Below, in pieces: positions 9,185 to 17,800 of a stretch of DNA of 64,000 nt; within the stretch, counting starts at the first letter, position 1, and every line of letters begins with the position of its first letter. Source of the stretch: Ralstonia insidiosa (GTDB taxonomy: Bacteria; Pseudomonadota; Gammaproteobacteria; Burkholderiales; Burkholderiaceae); assembly GCF_008801405.1 (NCBI RefSeq), contig NZ_VZPV01000001.1, positions 620,001-684,000 on the forward strand, in the 5' to 3' direction. A program made the position numbers and the translations under genes. The notes under the pieces are model-generated. The model did no database searches. It was given only the letters and a program-made list of their open reading frames with translations, and had not been told where the DNA came from.

Positions 9185-10792
9185 TCACGGCACCGCCACA
9201 ATCGCCATCCCGCGTGGGATTTTGCCGGTGGCCGCCGAGCCGTTGGCCACAGCGGTCAGCATGCCCGTCGAGGCGTTAATGCTGTAAGCCGTCACCGAGT
9301 TGTCGATGGCACTCACCACGTAGGCGAAGGTGCCCGCGGGGTTCAGCAGCACCGTGACGGGCCCATGACCAACGCTGTTGCTCGCCGTGCTCGTGGCGGT
9401 GGTATCGACGGTCTGCACCAGCGTAAGCGCACCGTTGCTTGGGTTGATCGAGAACACGTTCAGATTGTTGGTCAGCACATTGGTCTCGTACAGGAAGCCT
9501 CCTGATGGGGAGATCGCGATGTAGTTCGGGCCGCTGTTGGCCCCTGTTGACACCGTTGTGGACGTCGCGGCCAATGCACCGGCGGTGATGCTGTAAATGC
9601 CGATGGTGCTGTCCCCCGAGTTGGCCACATAGGCAACGCTGCCTGCCGGGTTGACGGCGATGAACTCCGGCGAGTTGCCGGCGTTGACCGTGCTGCCGGT
9701 CTGCGTGAGGAGGCCTGTGCTGCTGTTGATGGCAAACGCCATGGCAGTCCCGGTCGTGCCGCCGCTGTTGTTGTTCACCACATAGGCGAAGGTACCCGCG
9801 CTGTTGATGGTGACGGTGTACGGGTTGGCACCGGCGGGGATGCTGGTCGCGGCCGAGAGCGCACCCGTGCTCGCGTTGATCGAGAACGCCGAGAGCGTGT
9901 TGCTCCCAAAATTGGCCGTGTACGTAAACTTGCCGTTGGGCGTGCGCGCAATGCTATAGGGCGTCGTGCTCGCGCCCGTGGTGGTGGGCGAGCCCACCAC
10001 CGTCAGCACACCGGTATTCGGGTCGATGGAGAGCGTGGTGATGGTGCTGTCCACGGCATTGGCCACATACACAAACTTGCCCGCGGGGTCGATGGTGAGC
10101 GACAGGGGCACTTGCCCCACCGCTACCGGTGTCGTGCCGATGACCGTGGGCATGCCGGTGGTGGCATCCAGCGTGAAGGCGGAGACGGTGCCGTCGTTGG
10201 AGTTGACCGCATAGCCGAACAGCGGTCGCAGTATGCAGGCCACGGCAATGGTGGTCACGTTGGCTGTGCCCACCGTGCCGCTGCCGTTGGTGACGGTGCA
10301 GTTCTCACCCGAGGGCCGTGTGCCCACCGTGGCAGCGTATGGCTTGCCCTGTGCGAGCTTGGTCGGGAACTGGAAGTTGCCGTTGGCATTGACCACGACG
10401 GCATCACCGCCGTTGTCCAGCAGTGTGACCGTCTTGCCTGCGCTCAGGCCGCTGACTGTGCCGCCCACTGAGTAGGTGGGGGCGGGTGCCGGCGCTGGTG
10501 CGGGTGCTGGTACGGGGGCCGGCTTTGGTGCTGGCGCGGGCGATGGGGTCGGTGTGGGCGCCGGTGTTGGCGCGGGTGTGGCGTTGTTCGTCGGCGGTGT
10601 CGTGCTGGAGCTGGCATCGTCGCCGCCGCCACCGCAACCAGTGAGCCCGAGCGATAGCGCGGCGGCCATCACCAAGGCCGCGCCATGCAGGCTATGCGGG
10701 TATTGGGGGTGGGCTGGTGGGATTGGCGCCGGCAGCGGTTGTGCTGCAGCGCTGCCGATGTTCTCCCCTTGGGCGATTGATAGCTCGGCCAT
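9185..10792 (-). CDS. Lipoprotein with Pro/Ala linker and YVTN-type beta-propeller
   Basis: About 535 aa. A hydrophobic segment ends in a lipobox (LGLTGC followed by GGGGDD), so it should be lipid-anchored. A long Pro/Ala/Thr linker follows, then a small beta domain (YSVGGTVSGLSAGKTVTLL ... NCTVT). The rest is a chain of repeats of the type FAYVVNNxxxTVxAFxINxxTGxL, about 45 residues each and at least six of them. These form a lactonase-like/YVTN propeller. The start at 10792 gives an unusually long N-region of about 45 residues before the hydrophobic core; a frame with Met at 10918 is also open. No enzymatic residues can be named. Confidence 0.82.
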   Translation of the reverse strand: MAELSIAQGENIGSAAAQPLPAPIPPAHPQYPHSLHGAALVMAAALSLGLTGCGGGGDDASSSTTPPTNNATPAPTPAPTPTPSPAPAPKPAPVPAPAPAPAPAPTYSVGGTVSGLSAGKTVTLLDNGGDAVVVNANGNFQFPTKLAQGKPYAATVGTRPSGENCTVTNGSGTVGTANVTTIAVACILRPLFGYAVNSNDGTVSAFTLDATTGMPTVIGTTPVAVGQVPLSLTIDPAGKFVYVANAVDSTITTLSIDPNTGVLTVVGSPTTTGASTTPYSIARTPNGKFTYTANFGSNTLSAFSINASTGALSAATSIPAGANPYTVTINSAGTFAYVVNNNSGGTTGTAMAFAINSSTGLLTQTGSTVNAGNSPEFIAVNPAGSVAYVANSGDSTIGIYSITAGALAATSTTVSTGANSGPNYIAISPSGGFLYETNVLTNNLNVFSINPSNGALTLVQTVDTTATSTASNSVGHGPVTVLLNPAGTFAYVVSAIDNSVTAYSINASTGMLTAVANGSAATGKIPRGMAIVAVP

Positions 10793-10990
10793 GGCTCCCC
10801 CCGTTCTTGTTGCGCTGTGTGTGTGGTCTTGCACTTTCCCGAAGCATAGAAACTCGGGGCCACACGCCGACATAGGCCAGTTGACCGACAAAGCCCTCCG
10901 CTGCATGGATAGGGACATGCGTTACACGCCCCTGCAAGCGTTTGGCGCGATACTGGAAGCCGCTCGTTGTTCGCCCGGTCAGTCACAGTC

Positions 10991-11506
10991 ATGTCCACCA
11001 ACGCCAACACCATCACCCTTCGCCAACTCTCGCCGTCTGATGCTGACGACGTCGCCGACTACCGCGCCATCCGCCTGGCCGCGCTCAAGGATTCGCCCGA
11101 GGCCTTCGGCTCAACGTGCGAGGCAGAGGCCGGGCTTTCGCAGGCGGCCTTTGCCGAGCGGCTCGCCACGACAACGGTGCTGGGGGCGTACGACGGTGCG
11201 CGCATCGTGGGCATGGTCGGCTTTAAGCAGCAGACCATTGCCAAGCTGGCGCACAAGGGGTTTGTGTGGGGCTTCTACGTGTCGCCCGAGGTGCGTGGGC
11301 GCGGGGTGGGGGCGGCCCTGGTGGATGGCGTCGTGGTTGCGGCCACGGGTGTGGTCGAGCAACTCACGCTGTCGGTGGTGCAAGGCAACGCAGCGGCGCT
11401 GGCGCTGTACGCGCGTTGCGGTTTTGAAACCTATGGCATCGAGCCGCGTGCGCTCAAGTCGGCCGGTGGTTACGCGGATGAAATATTGATGGTGCGCTTC
11501 CTGTAG
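10991..11506 (+). CDS. GNAT-family N-acetyltransferase
   Basis: 171 aa with GNAT motif A (WGFYVSPEVRGRGVGAALVDG, about residues 90-110), which binds acetyl-CoA, and the downstream motif B (NAAALALYARCGFETYG). The beginning ITLRQLSPSDADDVADYRAIRLAAL is typical of acetyltransferases of unknown small-molecule or protein substrate. The start is the ATG at 10991; an upstream in-frame Met at 10967 is possible. It is divergent from the propeller lipoprotein. Its 3' end abuts the pseudogene remnant on the other strand. Confidence 0.87.
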   Translation: MSTNANTITLRQLSPSDADDVADYRAIRLAALKDSPEAFGSTCEAEAGLSQAAFAERLATTTVLGAYDGARIVGMVGFKQQTIAKLAHKGFVWGFYVSPEVRGRGVGAALVDGVVVAATGVVEQLTLSVVQGNAAALALYARCGFETYGIEPRALKSAGGYADEILMVRFL

Positions 11507-11786
11507 TTCAACCGGTGACAGCTGGTGATGGTGACGGTCACAAAGCTCAGCGCGGAGATCTCTTCATCGCTCGGGTCGGCGGCCGGCGTGTGCGACACCA
11601 GCTCGGCCCAGCACAGTGCGGATGGGGCTGCCTGATGCCAGCGAATCCACGCGTCCTGCAGCACGTCTTCGGCATCGGCGTGCGTGCCGAGCATGCGGTA
11701 GGCAAGCGCAAACAGGCGGGGCGGGCCGCGGTGAAGGCCGTGTCCAGGCTGGTGGTGCGGATGGGTGAGCGCGTGGGCGCGGTCAT
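11507..11786 (-). pseudogene. Chimeric remnant: ECF sigma factor 5' end joined to the 3' end of a carboxymuconolactone-decarboxylase-like gene
   Basis: Read on the minus strand from the ATG at 11786, the first part (TTSLDTAFTAARP) continues only after a one-base frame slip near 11715 into RLFALAYRMLGTHADAED and VLQDAWIRWHQA. That is region 2 of a SigJ-type ECF sigma factor. From about 11616 the sigma homology stops and the frame continues as LVSHTPAADPSDEEIS, then ALSFVTVTITSCHRLN. This resembles the C-terminal end of CMD/AhpD-family proteins. The CMD-like end falls at about 11506. A deletion that joined two neighbouring genes, followed by a frameshift, explains both features. No functional product is expected. 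Confidence 0.65.
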
Positions 11787-11901
11787 GGTGCGGTGTGTCG
11801 TCCAGGGAGGTTATTTCCTAGACGGACAGGCACGGGGGGTTGTGACAGGGCTTGATGGTATGCCGCTTTCCGCCCACGCACCGTGTCGTCCGGGGCTGCG
11901 C
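11787..11901. other. Short gap, nothing recognised
   Basis: The sequence between the sigma-factor remnant and the 3' end of the MFS gene has no gene, clear hairpin or promoter that I can support. Confidence 0.4.
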
Positions 11902-13248
11902 TCAGTGCCGGCGCGTTTGCCGCCCGTACATCAGCGTCAGCGCGCCGGCGAGCATGGCCGATGCGCCCAGCAGGCCCACGCCGGCGGTCGCTGTGTGCGT
12001 CTTGTCCGTCAGCCAGCCGATGGCAAATGGGCTGACAAAGCCAGACAGGTTGCCGATGGCGTTGATGAAGCCGATGCCCGCTGCGGCAGCCATGCCGTCT
12101 AGCCGCGCGGTCGGCAGGTTCCAGAACAGCGGCAGCGCTGACAGGATGCCCGCCGAGGCGATCGTCAGTGCCGCCATGGCGGGCACCAACTGGTCAACCA
12201 TGAGCGCGCTCACGCAGAAGCCCACGCCCGCGACCAGTGCACTGGTGCCCACCAGCGTGCCCCAGTTGCGGCGGCGGTCTGCCTGCCGCGCCACGAGGTT
12301 CATGGCCACCATGGCGGCTGCGTATGGCACGGCGCTCAGCCAGCCCACCGTGACAGTGCTGGCGATGCCTGCCGCGCGAATCACGCTCGGCAGCCAGAAA
12401 CTCACGCCGTACAGGCCCGCAAGCAGCAGGAAGTAGATCAGCGCGAACAGCAGTACCGTGCCATTGAGGATGTCTGCCGCGCGGTGCACGCGTGCCTGGG
12501 GTGGTGCCGCCTGCGCGAGATCGGCCTCCAGGCGTGCCAGCGCGTCGGTATCGAGCCAGCGCACATCGCGCGGCCGGCTCGGCAGCAGGAAGAACGCCAG
12601 CACGCCCACCAGCGCGGAGGGCAGGCCCTCCAGCGCGAACATCCAGCGCCAGCCCGCATGCCCAAGGTGCCCGTCAAATGCCGCCAGGATCCAGCCCGAC
12701 AACGGGCCGCCCACGATGCCCGCCACCGCCGTGGCGCTCATGAACAATGTGGTCATGCGGCCCCGCCGGTGCGCCGGAAACCAGTAGGTGAGATACAGCA
12801 CGACGCCCGGAAAGAAGCCGGCTTCCGCCACGCCCAGCAGGAAGCGCAGCACATAGAACCCGGTCGTGCTTTGCACCCAGCCCATGGCTGCCGACAGCAG
12901 CCCCCACGACACCATGATCCGCGCGATCCAGGTGCGTGCGCCCAGCCGGTGCAGCAGCATGTTGCTGGGCACCTCGAAGATGAAATAGCCGAGGAAGAAG
13001 ATGCCCGCCCCCAGCCCGTAGGCGGTGGCGCTCAGGCTCAGGTCAGCTGCCATTTGCAGCTTGGCCGTGCCGATGTTGACGCGGTCCAGGTAGGCCAGCA
13101 CCTGGGCCAGCAGCAGGATCGGCATCAGCCGCCAGCCGATGCGGCGATAGATGCCCTCGAGTGCCGGATCCGCCGGCGTGGTGCCAGGCATTGAGGGGGC
13201 AGCGGGCGCGGGCTGGGCCAGCGCACCGGCGTGCGGGTGCGAGTTCAT
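11902..13248 (-). CDS. MFS transporter, anion:cation symporter (ACS) family
   Basis: A 448-aa inner membrane transporter with about 12 hydrophobic segments. ACS/phthalate-permease hallmarks are visible: LAYLDRVNIGTAKLQM after the first helix, GYFIFEVPSNMLLHRLGAR, and GVAEAGFFPGVVLYLTYWFP. These usually carry organic acids driven by protons. The start at 13248 (MNSHPHAG) has AAAGGAGACC upstream. It is the last gene of a minus-strand operon with an isomerase and a deacetylase, which suggests uptake of the compound those enzymes process. Confidence 0.9.
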   Translation of the reverse strand: MNSHPHAGALAQPAPAAPSMPGTTPADPALEGIYRRIGWRLMPILLLAQVLAYLDRVNIGTAKLQMAADLSLSATAYGLGAGIFFLGYFIFEVPSNMLLHRLGARTWIARIMVSWGLLSAAMGWVQSTTGFYVLRFLLGVAEAGFFPGVVLYLTYWFPAHRRGRMTTLFMSATAVAGIVGGPLSGWILAAFDGHLGHAGWRWMFALEGLPSALVGVLAFFLLPSRPRDVRWLDTDALARLEADLAQAAPPQARVHRAADILNGTVLLFALIYFLLLAGLYGVSFWLPSVIRAAGIASTVTVGWLSAVPYAAAMVAMNLVARQADRRRNWGTLVGTSALVAGVGFCVSALMVDQLVPAMAALTIASAGILSALPLFWNLPTARLDGMAAAAGIGFINAIGNLSGFVSPFAIGWLTDKTHTATAGVGLLGASAMLAGALTLMYGRQTRRH

Positions 13249-13291
13249 GCGGTCTCCTTTGATGTTGTTGTGTGGGGTGTCGGGGGGCGAG

Positions 13292-13663
13292 CTAGCCCGG
13301 CGCGCGGGAGTCGGTCTTCTGGTACAGCGCCCGTTCGAGCGTTTCCACCAGCACGCAGCATTGCCACCAGCCGGGCGGCGCGTCGGCTGCAATGGCGTCG
13401 CGCAGCACGTTGTGGATGACGAGGGCCATGCTGTGCTGCAGCTCGGCCGAGCGCGGGTTGGTCAGCACCAGCCGGGCCACGATGAACTGGGCCTGCGCAT
13501 CGTCGCCGGCCAGGAACGTGTTGGTGATGTGCACGCGGCTCTTGAGGTCATGCAGCCGCGCGCTGCCGCTATCGGCCAACTGGCGGTGGATCGTTTGCAG
13601 CAGCGCGGGGAAGTCCAGGCGACGTGCCAGCGGCTCGGTCGCTTCGATCACGATATGGGGCAT
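13292..13663 (-). CDS. 5-carboxymethyl-2-hydroxymuconate delta-isomerase-like protein (HpcD/CHMI family)
   Basis: A 123-aa member of the tautomerase-fold CHMI family. It begins MPHIVIEATEPLARRLD, leaving the catalytic Pro as the new N-terminus after Met removal, and has the family segments KSRVHITNTFLAGDD and AFIVARLVLTNPRSAE-like. CHMI acts in homoprotocatechuate degradation, but no other genes of that pathway are nearby. The protein may act on another enol/ketone substrate in this operon. It sits between the deacetylase and the MFS gene, all on one strand. Confidence 0.8.
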   Translation of the reverse strand: MPHIVIEATEPLARRLDFPALLQTIHRQLADSGSARLHDLKSRVHITNTFLAGDDAQAQFIVARLVLTNPRSAELQHSMALVIHNVLRDAIAADAPPGWWQCCVLVETLERALYQKTDSRAPG

Positions 13664-13727
13664 GGCAGTGCGCGGGGGAGGCGTCAGGCAGAGGGGCGGG
13701 CGTGCTGCGTTGCCCGCCGCGCCGGCT

Positions 13728-14786
13728 TCAGAGGGTTTCCTGCTCGCGCACGGTCAGCGGGCTTGTGGCCGCATAGCGGGCGATCTCGTCCTTGCGCAGG
13801 AAGGCCACGCCGGGGTGTTGCTTGGCGTAGCGCAGGAAGGCATCCCACGCGCGCACCATCTGCGGTGTGCCGCTGATGCGGTCGTGCGCGCTGATCGACA
13901 TCATGCGGCGGCGCGCGCCGGCCTCTTCGTAGAGCTGGTCGAAGTCCAGCTTGATCTGCTCCAGGAACGCCGATGGCGAATAGTTGCGGCCTTCCACCAG
14001 CAGGATGTCGTTATTGCGCAGCGTGTAGGGCACGACCACGAAGTCGCGGGCGTTGACCTGCTCGATGAAGGGCTCGTCCCGGCTGAGATCATCGATGTGG
14101 TAGAGGTAGCCCAGCTCCTGCAGCAGCGACAGTGTGTTGGGGCCGCGTCGCAGCCAGTTGCAGTTGTAGCCCACCGGGCGCTGGCCCGTCACCGCCTCGA
14201 CCATGGTGACGGCCTCGCTCAGGAAGGCGCGCTCCTGAGCACGCGTCATGGCGTATTGCGAACTCCAGCGTGGGCCGTGCGCGGCGGCTTCATGGCCACG
14301 TGCCACGATCTCGCGCGCCAGCTCGGGATGCCGTTGCACCGCCTCGCCGATCATGTGCGAGGTCACTTTCACGCCGTGGCGGTCCCACAGGTCCAGCATG
14401 CGCGGGATGCCCTCGCGGTAGCCGTAGGCAAACCACGTGTTGGTGGCTGGGTCGGACGGCATGCTGGCCGGAAAGTCGATCTTCGGAAACGGGCTATCGG
14501 TGCCCTTGGGCGGCTGGCCGCCGGCCTCGAACTGCATCGAGATGGAGATGACCAGGCGGATGCCATTTGGCCAGAACTGGCCGGAAGCCGAAGCGGTCGT
14601 GGCGGCTGGGGCGCCGCCTTGACGCGGCTGCGCAGCGGCGTTGCCGGCCAGTAGCGCACCGGCAGCCAGCGCGCCCGCTCCGGTTCCGGCACGCGCGAGA
14701 AAGGTGCGGCGGCCCGCGTCTGTCGGGGTGGCAGGGGTATCGACGCTGGCGTCGGTGGAGGGGCGGGCATCAGGCAATCGAGTCAT
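13728..14786 (-). CDS. Tat-exported polysaccharide deacetylase / PuuE-like hydrolase
   Basis: 352 aa. The N-terminus has a twin-arginine signal (GRRTFLARAG, residues 25-34) followed by an Ala/Gly-rich hydrophobic stretch ending in AAAQ. The remainder is a NodB-homology domain of the kind seen in PuuE-type allantoinases: VTSHMIGEAVQRHPELAREI, GHEAAAHGPRWS and a late ISAHDRISGTPQMV. Such enzymes hydrolyse C-N bonds with a metal. The actual substrate (allantoin-like, N-acetyl or formyl group) is unknown. It is the first gene of the minus-strand operon with the CHMI-like protein and MFS transporter, divergent from a LysR gene. Confidence 0.82.
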   Translation of the reverse strand: MTRLPDARPSTDASVDTPATPTDAGRRTFLARAGTGAGALAAGALLAGNAAAQPRQGGAPAATTASASGQFWPNGIRLVISISMQFEAGGQPPKGTDSPFPKIDFPASMPSDPATNTWFAYGYREGIPRMLDLWDRHGVKVTSHMIGEAVQRHPELAREIVARGHEAAAHGPRWSSQYAMTRAQERAFLSEAVTMVEAVTGQRPVGYNCNWLRRGPNTLSLLQELGYLYHIDDLSRDEPFIEQVNARDFVVVPYTLRNNDILLVEGRNYSPSAFLEQIKLDFDQLYEEAGARRRMMSISAHDRISGTPQMVRAWDAFLRYAKQHPGVAFLRKDEIARYAATSPLTVREQETL

Positions 14787-14852
14787 GGCACAGGCAGGAA
14801 CGTGAAAGACCGACGCATGCTAGTCTTCGCGAAATCGCGGAAATACCGCTGC

Positions 14853-14878
14853 CAATAGGAAACATCCTTTCCTGATTG
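14853..14878. promoter_or_regulatory. Palindrome in the deacetylase/LysR divergent region
   Basis: AGGAAA (14857-14862) and TTTCCT (14868-14873) form a perfect inverted repeat with a 5-base spacer, extended by CAAT and ATTG on the outside. It lies 15 bases before the LysR start and is a good candidate for the LysR binding site controlling both directions. Confidence 0.5.
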
Positions 14879-14892
14879 CGAAGAATCTCCTC

Positions 14893-15798
14893 ATGCTCGA
14901 CAACTTGCCCGCGCTCATTTCGTTTGCCCGTATCGTCTCGGCCGGCAGTTTGTCGGCGGCGGCGCGTGAGATGGACCTGCCGCTGTCCGTGGTCAGCAAG
15001 CGGCTGGCACAACTCGAAGCGGCACTGGGTGTGCGCCTGATCCAGCGCACCACCCGCCGCCAGACGCTGACCGAAGAGGGCGCGTTGTTTCACAGCCGCG
15101 TGGTACGCATCCTGGATGAAATCGATCAGGCCGAGGCATTGCTGATGCAGCGGCGCCAGGCCGTGACTGGCCTGCTGCGCGTGACGGCGCCGGGCCAGCT
15201 GGGGCGGCGGCGCATTGCGCCCATCGTGGCGGCGTTTCAGCGCGAGCATCCGCAACTGAGCGTGCAGCTTGAGCTGACCGATGCGGTGGTCGACCTGATC
15301 GACAGCGGTTACGACATGGCGATCCGCTTTGGCGCCCTGACCGACTCCACGCTGATCGCGCGGCCGCTGGCGCCCAACTTTCGCGTGCTGTGCGCCTCGC
15401 CGGCCTACCTGGCCGAACATGGCGCGCCCGTGCATCCGTCAGACCTGGTGCGGCATCGCTGCATCCTGATCGGTGACCAGCGCCGTACCGACCTGCACTT
15501 CAGTGGCGAGGGCGAAGCGCACACCGTGCGCGTCACCGCGTCCATTGTCACCAACGATGGCGAGGCCGCGCATACGCTGGCGGCCGAAGGTGCGGGCATT
15601 GCCGTCAAATCCATCTGGGATGTGGGCGACGATCTGCTGGCCGGGCGTCTGGTGCGGGTGCTCCCGGGGCATGCCGTGTCGGCCGCACCGCTGCATGCCA
15701 TCTATCCGCACAGCCAGCACCTTGCGCCGCGTGTGCGCGTGTTTGTCGACTACGTACGGGATCGGCTGCAGCAGGCCTGGCGTTGGGATGCGCTGTGA
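14893..15798 (+). CDS. LysR-family transcriptional regulator (CrgA/DhcR-like)
   Basis: 301 aa. N-terminal wHTH: FARIVSAGSLSAAAREMDL, then SVVSKRLAQLEAALGVRLIQRTTRR. The periplasmic-binding-like effector domain covers about residues 90-295 (GYDMAIRFGALTDSTLIARPL). It is divergent from the deacetylase operon with a palindrome in between, so it most likely regulates that operon. A GST gene follows 69 bases downstream and could be co-transcribed. Confidence 0.92.
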   Translation: MLDNLPALISFARIVSAGSLSAAAREMDLPLSVVSKRLAQLEAALGVRLIQRTTRRQTLTEEGALFHSRVVRILDEIDQAEALLMQRRQAVTGLLRVTAPGQLGRRRIAPIVAAFQREHPQLSVQLELTDAVVDLIDSGYDMAIRFGALTDSTLIARPLAPNFRVLCASPAYLAEHGAPVHPSDLVRHRCILIGDQRRTDLHFSGEGEAHTVRVTASIVTNDGEAAHTLAAEGAGIAVKSIWDVGDDLLAGRLVRVLPGHAVSAAPLHAIYPHSQHLAPRVRVFVDYVRDRLQQAWRWDAL

Positions 15799-15867
15799 GG
15801 ACGGCGCAGGCGCCCTATCATGAGCGTTCTTTTGCACACCCACGCATCGCCCCACCCAGGAGACCCC

Positions 15868-16482
15868 ATGAAGCTGATCGGCATGCTTGATTCGCCCTAC
15901 GTCCGCCGTACCGCCATTTCGCTCAAGCTGCTCGGCCTGTCGTTCGAGCATGCGTCGGTGTCGGTCTTCCGGCATTTCGACCGCTTTCACGAGATCAACC
16001 CGGTGGTGAAGGCGCCCACGCTGGTGTGCGATGACGGCACCGTGCTAATCGATTCCACGCTCATCATCGACTATGCCGAGACGCTGGCCGGCCGCAGCCT
16101 GATGCCTGCCGCGCTGCCTGCGCGTCAGCACGCGTTGCGTGTCATCGGACTGGCATTGGCCGCGTGTGAGAAGGCGATGCAGATCGTCTACGAACACAAC
16201 CTGCGCCCGACCGAGAAGGTGCATGCGCCGTGGGTGGACCGCGTGCACGGTCAACTGCACGCCGCGCTCGACGCGCTGGAAGCGGAGTGGAAGGATGCGC
16301 CGCTGCCTGCGGATGCGAGCGCGCTGACGCAAGCCGGTGTGACGACCGCCGTGGCCTGGGGCTTTATCCAGTTGATGGTGCCGGACCGCGTGCCAGCGGC
16401 GAGCTACCCGCGCGTGACGGCGTTGTCGGCCGCGGCGGAGCAGCTGGAGGTGTTTCGCGCGTGGCCGATCGACGCGGAGTGA
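15868..16482 (+). CDS. Glutathione S-transferase family protein
   Basis: 204 aa. The N-terminal thioredoxin-like domain begins MKLIGMLDSPYVRRTAISLK, with the Ser-Pro-Tyr region typical of the glutathione site. NPVVKAPTLVCDDGTVLIDSTLII carries the conserved cis-Pro and the Asp/Ser glutathione-binding turn. A helical C-terminal domain follows. It conjugates glutathione to an unknown electrophile. The ATG at 15868 has AGGAGACCCC before it. Confidence 0.88.
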   Translation: MKLIGMLDSPYVRRTAISLKLLGLSFEHASVSVFRHFDRFHEINPVVKAPTLVCDDGTVLIDSTLIIDYAETLAGRSLMPAALPARQHALRVIGLALAACEKAMQIVYEHNLRPTEKVHAPWVDRVHGQLHAALDALEAEWKDAPLPADASALTQAGVTTAVAWGFIQLMVPDRVPAASYPRVTALSAAAEQLEVFRAWPIDAE

Positions 16483-16507
16483 TGGATTGCGTGAATCAGC
16501 GGGCCGC

Positions 16508-17683
16508 TCAGGCGGCCTGCGGCTGGATCGTCGCCTGACGGTACAGCCCGCCCACCAAGTCTGATTCAGTAATGATGCCGGCCAGCCGGCCCTCGGCATC
16601 CACCACCGGAATGTGATGGTGCCCGGCGCTGGCAAACAGCGGCACCAGGTCGGACATGGGCGCGGTGGCGGCAATGGTCTGCACATGCGTCTTCATGTGG
16701 TCGGCCACGCGCGGCGGGGTGAGCGCGCCGATGCTGAACCAATGGCGCAGCGTCTGGCGGAAATCACGCGGGTTCAGGCCGAGCAAATCCGCACGCGTGA
16801 CGATGCCGATGACGCGCTGCCCCGCATCCACCACCGGCAGCGCCTTGATGTTGTGCTGGCGCAGCAGTTGCAACGCCCGCGGGATCGACGTGCCGGGTGT
16901 GGCGGCAATCGCCGGCTGCGACATGATGTCGGCGCAGGTGAGCGCGTGGAAGGTGCGGCGCAGTTTCTCTTCCTGGGCCTGCAGCTGCATCTCGCGCAGC
17001 ACGGCTTCGATGTCGTCGGGGGCGATGTCGAGCAGCTCGCTCTGGCGGCGCAGCGCGGCGACGATGTCGGCGCGGGTGAAGCCCCCAGCGGTGGGGGCAC
17101 GTTCAGCGGCGGGCAGGCGTTGCGCGTGCGGATACCGGTGGCCCGTGGCGGCGTGGTACCCCAGCGCGCCCACCAGCAGCAGCGCTGACTGGATCAGGAT
17201 CGGCTCCAGCACAAACGTGTATCCCAGCGCGTGCACGGCCGGCCCACCAATCACGGCGGTCAACGCCACCGCGCCCGAGGGCGGGTGCACACAGCGCAGC
17301 GCAAACATGCCGGCAATGGCCATCGACACCGCCAGCGCAGAGGCCACCACCGGGTCTTTCACCAACAGCGCGCATGTCACGCCCACCGTGGCGGCCACCA
17401 GGTTGCCGCCGATGATCGACCACGGCTGCGCCAGCGGGCTGGCCGGCACCGCAAACAGCAGCACTGCCGAGGCACCCATGGGGGCCACCAGCAAGGGGAT
17501 CAGCGTGGCGGCACCGGGCACGAGCTTCATCATCGTGCCGGTAAAGAAAATGCCGATCAGCGCCCCAACGGCCGAGCGCACACGCTCGCGCCAACGCACC
17601 GTTACCGGTGCAGGGACGAAGCTGTGGAGCCAGTGGGCGAATGCGGCGCGTGACGTTGCGCGGGAAGCGGGCGGGGCAGACAT
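16508..17683 (-). CDS. HPP-family membrane protein with tandem CBS domains
   Basis: 391 aa. The N-terminal ~180 residues form the HPP domain with four or more transmembrane segments and the defining motif (RCVHPPSGAVALTAVIGG). The C-terminal half has two CBS domains (CADIMSQPAIAATPGTSIPRA and VADHMKTHVQTIAATAPMSD), which bind adenine nucleotides. The HPP domain has been linked to nitrite transport in chloroplasts; a role as a nucleotide-gated channel or transporter is an inference. The start at 17683 (MSAPPAS) is preferred over 17701. Confidence 0.88.
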   Translation of the reverse strand: MSAPPASRATSRAAFAHWLHSFVPAPVTVRWRERVRSAVGALIGIFFTGTMMKLVPGAATLIPLLVAPMGASAVLLFAVPASPLAQPWSIIGGNLVAATVGVTCALLVKDPVVASALAVSMAIAGMFALRCVHPPSGAVALTAVIGGPAVHALGYTFVLEPILIQSALLLVGALGYHAATGHRYPHAQRLPAAERAPTAGGFTRADIVAALRRQSELLDIAPDDIEAVLREMQLQAQEEKLRRTFHALTCADIMSQPAIAATPGTSIPRALQLLRQHNIKALPVVDAGQRVIGIVTRADLLGLNPRDFRQTLRHWFSIGALTPPRVADHMKTHVQTIAATAPMSDLVPLFASAGHHHIPVVDAEGRLAGIITESDLVGGLYRQATIQPQAA

Positions 17684-17800
17684 GGTCAAGCGAGGTCGCA
17701 CGGCGATTGCCCGGACCAGGCCTCACCAAGACAGATATGCGGGAAAAATGCAGGCGCGAATTATATCACGCCATGACATAACGAGCGGGCGCGCACCGTG

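Noticed and set aside
10476..10600. Tandem repeat or CRISPR-like array
   Set aside because: The repetitive DNA simply encodes the Pro/Ala/Thr linker of the propeller lipoprotein and has no spacer structure.
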